Made by a program: the position numbers and the translations under genes. DNA of 64,000 nt, from contig NC_057916.1 of the NCBI RefSeq assembly GCF_018873765.1, forward strand, positions 12,257,501-12,321,500, read 5' to 3'. The notes beneath the pieces were generated by a model. That model did no database searches. It was given only the letters and a program-made list of their open reading frames with translations, and was not told the origin of the DNA. Positions 46,207 to 64,000 of the stretch are shown here, piece after piece (the stretch's first letter is position 1; each line of letters opens with the position of its first letter). Source of the DNA: Telopea speciosissima (lineage: Eukaryota; Streptophyta; Magnoliopsida; Proteales; Proteaceae).

Positions 46207-47427
46207 ATGGAGAACCAGAGTCCCCAACAGCAGCAGCAGATTATCGAAATTAATAGAGATGTGCCTGACAGAGGCCCAAGCCTTGGAGGGGTTAAGGTCT
46301 GTGGTGAAGCACCGTGTGGATTCTCGGAAGCTGGAACCAGCTTGAAGGATGCCAAAGAACGAGCTGAATCCATGCGGAAGCTTTGGATGGCAGTTGCACT
46401 CTGTATTGTCTTCATGAGTGTAGAGGTAGTTGGTGGAATCAAAGCCAACAGTCTTGCCATCTTAACTGATGCAGCGCATCTGCTCTCCGATGTTGCAGCC
46501 TTTGCCATCTCCTTGTTCTCATTGTGGGCGTCTGGGTGGGAAGCAACTCCACGTCAGACATACGGTTTCTTTAGGATTGAGATCCTTGGTGCTCTGGTTT
46601 CTATCCAGTTGATATGGCTCCTTACTGGGATACTGGTTTATGAAGCCATTGCTAGATTAATTAATGACACAGGTGATGTACAAGGCTTTCTGATGTTTGT
46701 TGTTGCTGCTTTTGGTTTGTTGGTTAATATCATCATGGCTTGCTTGTTGGGACATGATCATGGTCACAGCCATGGCACTGGTCATGCTCATAGTGGACAT
46801 GATCATGACCATGGCCATGGTCACGGTAACCACAACCATGGGATAAGCATTGTGACACATCATCATGGAGGGCAGTCCAAACAACATGACGAGCATGATC
46901 ATGTTCATGATGCCAACCATTCGGAGCCGCTGCTTCAGAAATCTGTCGTAGATGCAGAAAGAGCACAAGCCAGTCATGAACATAAGAAGCAAAGGAATAT
47001 CAACTTGCAGGGGGCTTATCTTCATGTACTTGGGGACTCCATCCAGAGTGTCGGAGTGATGATTGGTGGGGCAATCATATGGTATAGACCTGAGTGGAAG
47101 ATAATCGATCTGATATGCACCCTTATCTTCTCAGTGACTGTGCTCGGCACAACAATAAGAATGCTGAGGAACATACTGGAGGTTCTGATGGAGAGCACAC
47201 CGAGAGAGATTGATGCAACAAAGCTTGAGACAGGACTCCGTGGGATGGATGAGGTTGTTGCTGTTCATGAACTGCACATTTGGGCCATCACTGTAGGAAA
47301 GGTCTTGTTGGCTTGCCATGTGAAGATCAAGCAGGATGCAGATGCAGATATGGTGCTGAACAAGGTGGTAGATTATATCCGGAGGGAATATAACATCAGC
47401 CATGTTACCATCCAGATAGAGCGCTAA
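46207..47427 (+). CDS. MTP1: MTP1-type vacuolar zinc transporter (cation diffusion facilitator)
   Basis: 406 residues in one coding exon. There are six hydrophobic helices (about 58-76, 84-108, 123-147, 160-182, 267-291, 299-318). Zn-site motifs are HLLSD (His91...Asp95) in helix II and HVLGD (His273...Asp277) in helix V. The cytosolic loop 183-238 between helices IV and V contains 21 His, mostly as [12 protein letters not shown] repeats, the mark of Zn-transporting plant MTP1/ZAT. The C-terminal cation-binding domain includes [13 protein letters not shown] (353-365) and ends [11 protein letters not shown]1 proteins exchange Zn2+ for H+ at the tonoplast and sequester excess zinc. I chose Met at 46207 because a 3' splice site TTTCAG abuts it; the frame is open for 16 codons upstream but that part lies in the predicted intron. 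Confidence 0.95.
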   Translation: MENQSPQQQQQIIEINRDVPDRGPSLGGVKVCGEAPCGFSEAGTSLKDAKERAESMRKLWMAVALCIVFMSVEVVGGIKANSLAILTDAAHLLSDVAAFAISLFSLWASGWEATPRQTYGFFRIEILGALVSIQLIWLLTGILVYEAIARLINDTGDVQGFLMFVVAAFGLLVNIIMACLLGHDHGHSHGTGHAHSGHDHDHGHGHGNHNHGISIVTHHHGGQSKQHDEHDHVHDANHSEPLLQKSVVDAERAQASHEHKKQRNINLQGAYLHVLGDSIQSVGVMIGGAIIWYRPEWKIIDLICTLIFSVTVLGTTIRMLRNILEVLMESTPREIDATKLETGLRGMDEVVAVHELHIWAITVGKVLLACHVKIKQDADADMVLNKVVDYIRREYNISHVTIQIER

Positions 47428-47850
47428 GTGGGCTCTGCACCCTTAGAGTTCATAGCCCCAGTTTTGGGGAAGGGAACGAATGGTGGACTGCTTTTCTGTT
47501 TTCATTCTCAGGTCCAGTTGTTTCAGCGTAAAATAGTGAGGGAAGAATATGTTTCTGTAAAATAAAAAATTTCATTGTTTGTTTTGAAGATTGGGGACAA
47601 CACATTTTATGGATTTTTCTACCTGGCAAATTTTACGCACTCGAAAATCTTCCTTCGTAAAATTTTGAAATTCTTGAGGCTATCCTTTATTGCCCTAGAT
47701 GGATCAAATATTGCCTGTGTATCTTTGTGGGTGATGTGGTTATATCCATACATTATTCTCAGAACAATATGGTGGGGGATTGTATAATTTAAATTTGGTT
47801 CGGATGACATATTGTATAATTATTTTAAATAATTTTATCATATTAAATAA

Positions 47851-47946
47851 ATGGGATCGAATCCAGAACAGCCTCTCGGCAAAAGCCGTAGTTAAGGCTG
47901 TGCAGGTCTGCCTCTCCCTGGACCTGTATTGCCTATATGTCTTTTT
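47851..47946 (+). mobile_element. Short Au-like SINE, 96 bp
   Basis: It carries a B-box-like GGATCGAATCC near its left end, then CAGCCTCTCGGCAAAAGC and GTTAAGGCTGTG, as in the middle of Au SINEs, and ends in a short T run. It is flanked by a perfect 11-bp duplication, ATATTAAATAA, at 47840-47850 and 47947-47957. The A-box half is missing. Confidence 0.7.
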
Positions 47947-48508
47947 ATATTAAATAATTGACAAACAAGTACAGGACAATTATAAATCTCTCATACGTAT
48001 TTTGTTCTTTTACCTTTTACTGGTTGACATTTTTTTTTTTCATATTCAGTTGCGAGCATATAGCCAAGAAGTGGCTACATTACTTGGTTAGTGGTTACTA
48101 TAGGCTTTTCTGAAGAGTAAAGAGTTCGTCAAAACCCAGGGTTCGAGGAATTGGAATCAGCCAGTTCCAATCTCGATCCTACCCAATCCAGAACAGTATG
48201 GAATTCCAATATCAGGGTTTTCTTAATAAGTGATTCTAGCCGATCCAGAACGGAATTAGATCGCAACAACCAATTCTGAACTCTTGTTGCTTGTATAAAC
48301 CACCCAAGTTCTGTTCATACGGCATTGAGCCATGGGCAATCGGGAGGGAGAAAGCATGGAGATAGAACATATAATGTTATACTGATAATTTGACACTTTT
48401 TCTGACTTTTTTTTTTTACACTTTACTGACTAATCTTTGTAGATAGTAACTTCTGCCTCCTTAAACATGTTGCTAATTCAGAAATTTCAACAAGAAGTTT
48501 AGGAGTGA

Positions 48509-48674
48509 ATTTCCCTCCATCCACGATGAATGAGATCCTCCCATTCATCGAGGGGCGAGAGAGGGCAGGAATAGGTATCGGGAGGGTATTTTGGAACATA
48601 CTAAAACCCTAGGAGGGGTTTGTGAACCCTAAGGATGGTGGGTGAACCGTCCCCTATGGGTGGAGGAAAACTTT
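48509..48674 (-). mobile_element. MITE family C copy 3 (inverted orientation)
   Basis: It begins AATTTCCCTCCATCCACG and ends GGGTGGAGGAAAACTTT, the reverse of the copy at 27184. The core TTTTGGAACATACTAAAACC, then GGTTTGTGAACCCTAAGG matches the complement of the other copies. Confidence 0.65.
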
Positions 48675-49653
48675 ACTTTGTCGATAAGTTCATTCATATG
48701 AAAATTTATTATGAACTATATCACAAGGCAATGACATAGATAGGACATCAGTTGCGTATTCAATATCAAAGGATGTGCCTAAGATCTCCAGTTCTTTAAA
48801 GAGAGGGTTATCAATCTCACCTGATCCATGATTGAAATACCCAGGTCAACTCTCCCCAAAACTAAAATGTAGCGATGCATGGGGCTCTACCAACTATTTC
48901 TTGACCATACAAAATTGATTACAATCACTTGGAATGATTGGAGTTCCATTGTTCCACCAGAAAAATCTTGGATGTAGAGACTTAGATTTAGTTCAAACTA
49001 TGCCTACTGAACTTGCACTGCATAAAACAAACAATATACTAACCCAAAAAGGAAGAGATGTACTGTACAATATTGAATCATCCTTACAGTTTTAACTACC
49101 AATAATTTATGCATATTCTGAAATAATTGTAATTTATGACTGGTCGCAACCACAATTATAGCATTTTAGGCAAGGATTCCACAAATTATTTACCTTTTGG
49201 CTTCAATAAGCAGCAGAATGGTGGTGGGGGGGGGGGGGGAAGTAAAAAACCATAAAGGATCGAGTCCCATCACTAAACATTGTAATGTGTTAACATTTGG
49301 GTTATCTTCAAATCTCTGCACATTATTGGCATCTATAGCCTTCTAGGAAACATCCAAAGCGACTTCTTGAAGAACAAAAAATTTGTTATGGGAAGAATAA
49401 GAAAAGAAGAAAAAGCAACAACAAAAGTACACGTAAAGTTGGGGCTCTTCAAATTCTTTAATCAAGTCCCATATCATCCTTTGCAATATACCTAGATCTT
49501 CAATTTCCAAACCAGTCCTCAGTACAATAAAGGATGAGGGTGAGGAGACCAGGAATTTTGGTTAATTGGAAATGCAACTGGCAGAGGGAACACCATGTAT
49601 GATTTGCAACTATTGGATATCAGATGCCCCATCAGCAGCAAGAGCCTCACACC

Positions 49654-61605
<11,952 letters not shown>

Positions 61606-62060
61606 CGAGATTCAGTTAAAAAGGAACTCGAGAAGAACAAGACTTCAATAGTTTAAAAATCTACGAAAAAAACACAGAATCTACTGATCTGCAACTACAG
61701 AGATGAAACCCTAGCCAATAATGAAAACAATATCCAGCTTAATCTGGATGAATCTTGGCAGACGAAAACACAGAAGTGGACAAAGAAGTCAGCTGATGGA
61801 GAGAAGAAAAAACCAATTGCGAGCAGAGGCGTTCTTAAAATTGAAAGATTTCAAGTTCATGATTACCAGATAAATCCAGAGCTTCTCATACTCCTTAGAT
61901 TGTTAGAATCAGACTCCTTCCCTACCTCTCTCCCTGGTTTCAGACTTTCAGTTGGAAACCCTGCTCTGTTTCCTCTCTCTCTCTTTCTCCCACTTCCTCT
62001 CCACTCTGACACTCTCCCTCTGTGTGTTTTTTCCTCTCTACGTCTCTTTAGTCTTTACTC
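61606..62060 (-). promoter_or_regulatory. ECA 5' leader and proximal promoter region
   Basis: Upstream of the ECA ATG. The plus strand is CT-rich at about 61970-62050, so the sense strand is GA-rich, as in many plant leaders. No clear TATA box or intron boundary could be fixed. Confidence 0.4.
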
Positions 62061-62953
62061 CAAAATCCAAAGTGAGAAGGGAAAGTGAAAAAGGGCAGAA
62101 CAAGAAAGAAAAGAATACGTTTCTTGCTGTGAGAAACTGAAAGGAGCGCTTCAATCGCTTGTAAAAAGGTCTAAACCACTCATCAGTTTTCAAGCAACGT
62201 GTTAAGCTGTTCTTAATTCTTTCTTCCCATCCCTGAACATATACGTATCCCAGAGCCAAACAATCCTCAAAGTGGAACAAAGAAGTTGCCGAGTGCTTTC
62301 GTTACATAAGCTTTACAGGTATCTTCCCTTGGCAGTTGGCATTTCTAATTCTTTAGTGGTCAAATCCCTTTAATTAATTAATTGCGAATCTCCAAGTGGT
62401 TGCCCCCCTGGGTTAGAGCCCAACCTACAACTCTACAAGAAGTTGCCGAGTTTTTTCGTTTGATTAGAAAAACCATGCAGATCTGACTGTAACGGTGTCA
62501 TTTGATGGCACCTACCACGCTCCTTATATCATTTGTTCCTGTTTACCCACAAACCAAAAAAAAAATTTGTTCCCTAAATCCTAATAGTGAAAACAAATAA
62601 ATAATCCAATAATAATTGCAGTCCACAATTATATGCTTAAATAATATTAGGAATGGAACAAGAAGTATAGGTTTTTTTTTTTTGTCTTATGGGGAGTAGA
62701 GGTATTAATGAGGCTGTGTTTGGTATGTATTTTTTTAAATTTATTATAGGTTTATACAAAAATGTTTTTTGGTACATGTTCCGATTCTAAATTATTAGAA
62801 TGGGTTCAAGAATAGGTTTCATTCTCGAACATGGTAAAAACACATTCTACGTTCTTATTTTTTACAGCTTTCATGTCTTTGATTCTCAATTTAATGGTAG
62901 CAATCTTTTTGGCCCACAGGTTCGCTCTATTCCACTCCAACATCATTGTTTAT
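62061..62953. other. Intergenic, no gene recognised
   Basis: AT-rich sequence with a repeated AAGAAGTTGCCGAGT word (about 62280 and 62442) and a Tourist-like half end, GGCTGTGTTTGGTATG, near 62713 with no clear partner. Confidence 0.45.
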
Positions 62954-63905
62954 TTAGCAAGAACTCGGCACGATTGCAGTTAAAGCACTACTTGTTATGA
63001 ATGCAATCACAATAATGCTTGCCTGCGAGGAAAACAATGACACAATAGGTGGAGACGCGAGTAAATCAACCATAGTGGATGAATATGCCCTTTTTGGGGC
63101 GGTGATCGGAAAATTAGCCCCTATGTGCGAGAAAGTTGTTGAGGCTCGAAGTGTGGTGGTATCAAAGATGCAATAGACAAGGACGATGACAGAGAGCAAG
63201 AATGTTGGAGGAACCAATAATGGGTTTTTCAGTGATGGAACGGTGGAGAAAATATGATCGAACCATGAAGATAAAGCGCTCTTTAATGTTATATTAGAGG
63301 CATTACATAAGAGCAAAGGGGAGGAGTCATAGAAAGTGTCACAACAGTGGGGAAATGTGACTAAGTCATTTAAGGTGATTAGGCAATTGGGATTTGATAA
63401 TGATGATAACGTGCCCAAGGGAATAAGCTCAAACAACGAGGGTAGAAAAGGCATGGTGGATAGGTGACAGTGACCAAAAAATTAACCCTATGTGGCTATG
63501 TATGAGAGAACTGTTGAGGCTGAAAGTGCGATGGTGTCAAAGATGCAATGGACAAGGATGAACGAGCAAGGGGTTCTCAGAGATGGAGGAGAAAATATGG
63601 TCGAATCATGAAGATAAAGCACTATTTGAGGTTATATCAGAGACATTACACAAGAGCAAAGGGGAGGAGCTATATAGAATGCGTCACAGTAGTACGAGAA
63701 TGTGACTAAGTCACTTAAGGTGATTAGGCAATTGAGATTTGTTAATGGTGATAATGTGCCCTAGGGAGTAAAGCTCAAGAAACGAGGCTAGAAAATGCAT
63801 GGTGGATATGTTCAAAGGAGCACTTACATCTTCATTCGGGAAAATTGTAGAACAACAACAATGCACATCACGTAGCTCCTCAATTGTCAACGTTATGGTC
63901 AATGA
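62954..63905 (+). pseudogene. Decayed, tandemly duplicated coding-like segment of unknown family
   Basis: Two similar copies (about 63108-63455 and 63478-63806) share GTTGAGGCT, TCAAAGATGCAAT, AACCATGAAGATAAAG/AATCATGAAGATAAAG, AAGAGCAAAGGGGAGGAG and AAGGTGATTAGGCAATTG. Read on the plus strand with a few stops they give SNHEDKALFEVISETLHKS, KGEE and VIRQLGFDNDDNVPKG-type sequence: charged, non-repetitive and protein-like. The frame of copy 1 is open apart from about three stops from 62998. Family not recognised; a transposon-borne gene is possible. The minus-strand open frame at 62954-63454 is its shadow. Confidence 0.45.
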
Positions 63906-64000
63906 GATAAATTTTTAGACTAACTTCAGAATATATCCGCCTTTTGATCTAAATTCAACTTAATAAACGATGATGATTTCCCATGCTACTATTGCTACTT

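Larger units (their letters stand above)
47428..49653. other. Convergent 3' flanks of MTP1 and ECA1-like genes
   Basis: MTP1 3' UTR sequence, then a small SINE (47851-47946), a family C MITE (48509-48674), a poly-G run near 49226, and the 3' UTR of the ECA gene read from the other strand. No gene recognised. Confidence 0.6.

Noticed and set aside
46657-47025. His/Met-rich minus-strand frames opposite MTP1
   Set aside because: They arise from the CAT/ATG repeats of the histidine-rich loop read in antisense.

Overview
This is plant nuclear DNA, most likely from a non-grass flowering plant with a repeat-rich genome. The evidence is: GT-AG introns of up to about 6 kb filled with transposons; plant-type genes (an LHC-like plastid protein, a half-size ABCG transporter, an MTP1-type zinc transporter and an ECA1-type Ca2+ pump); Ty1-copia, L1-like LINE, Au-like SINE, hAT-type and PIF/Harbinger-type elements; and frequent AT and GA microsatellites. 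The species cannot be fixed from the sequence.

Layout. 1-2354: minus-strand Ty1-copia 5' part (LTR, primer-binding site, gag, protease start) carrying a nested 253-bp TRIM/SMART-like element. 2355-6935: repeats, including short hAT-type elements with perfect 8-bp target duplications and a LINE 3' end. 6936-19727 (+): ten exons of a SAC3A-like gene (SAC3/GANP/THP3 family); its N-terminal exons lie outside the window or were not recognised. 22213-22869 (-): single-exon plastid-targeted LHC-like protein. 28910-31201 (-): intact intronless ABCG half transporter (ABCG1/2/6/16/20 type), with a ~478-bp tandem repeat upstream. 38715-40690 (+): decayed LINE ending just before the MTP1 leader. 40818-47427 (+): MTP1-like vacuolar Zn transporter with a 5.1-kb leader intron. 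49654-61605 (-): complete eight-exon ECA1/ECA4-like Ca2+-ATPase of 1063 residues; its 6.1-kb intron 6 holds two LINE fragments in opposite orientation, a PIF/Harbinger-like element inside one of them, and a SINE. 62950-63905: a decayed, tandemly duplicated coding-like segment of unknown family.

The genes are independent transcription units, with no operon logic. MTP1 and ECA1 are convergent, about 2.2 kb apart, and both move divalent cations (Zn into the vacuole, Ca/Mn into the ER); nothing in the sequence ties them functionally. I found no new multi-gene system. The most informative signals are several insertions whose boundaries can be read to the base, a transposon core that may be captured gene sequence, and splice or leader features that could affect expression.
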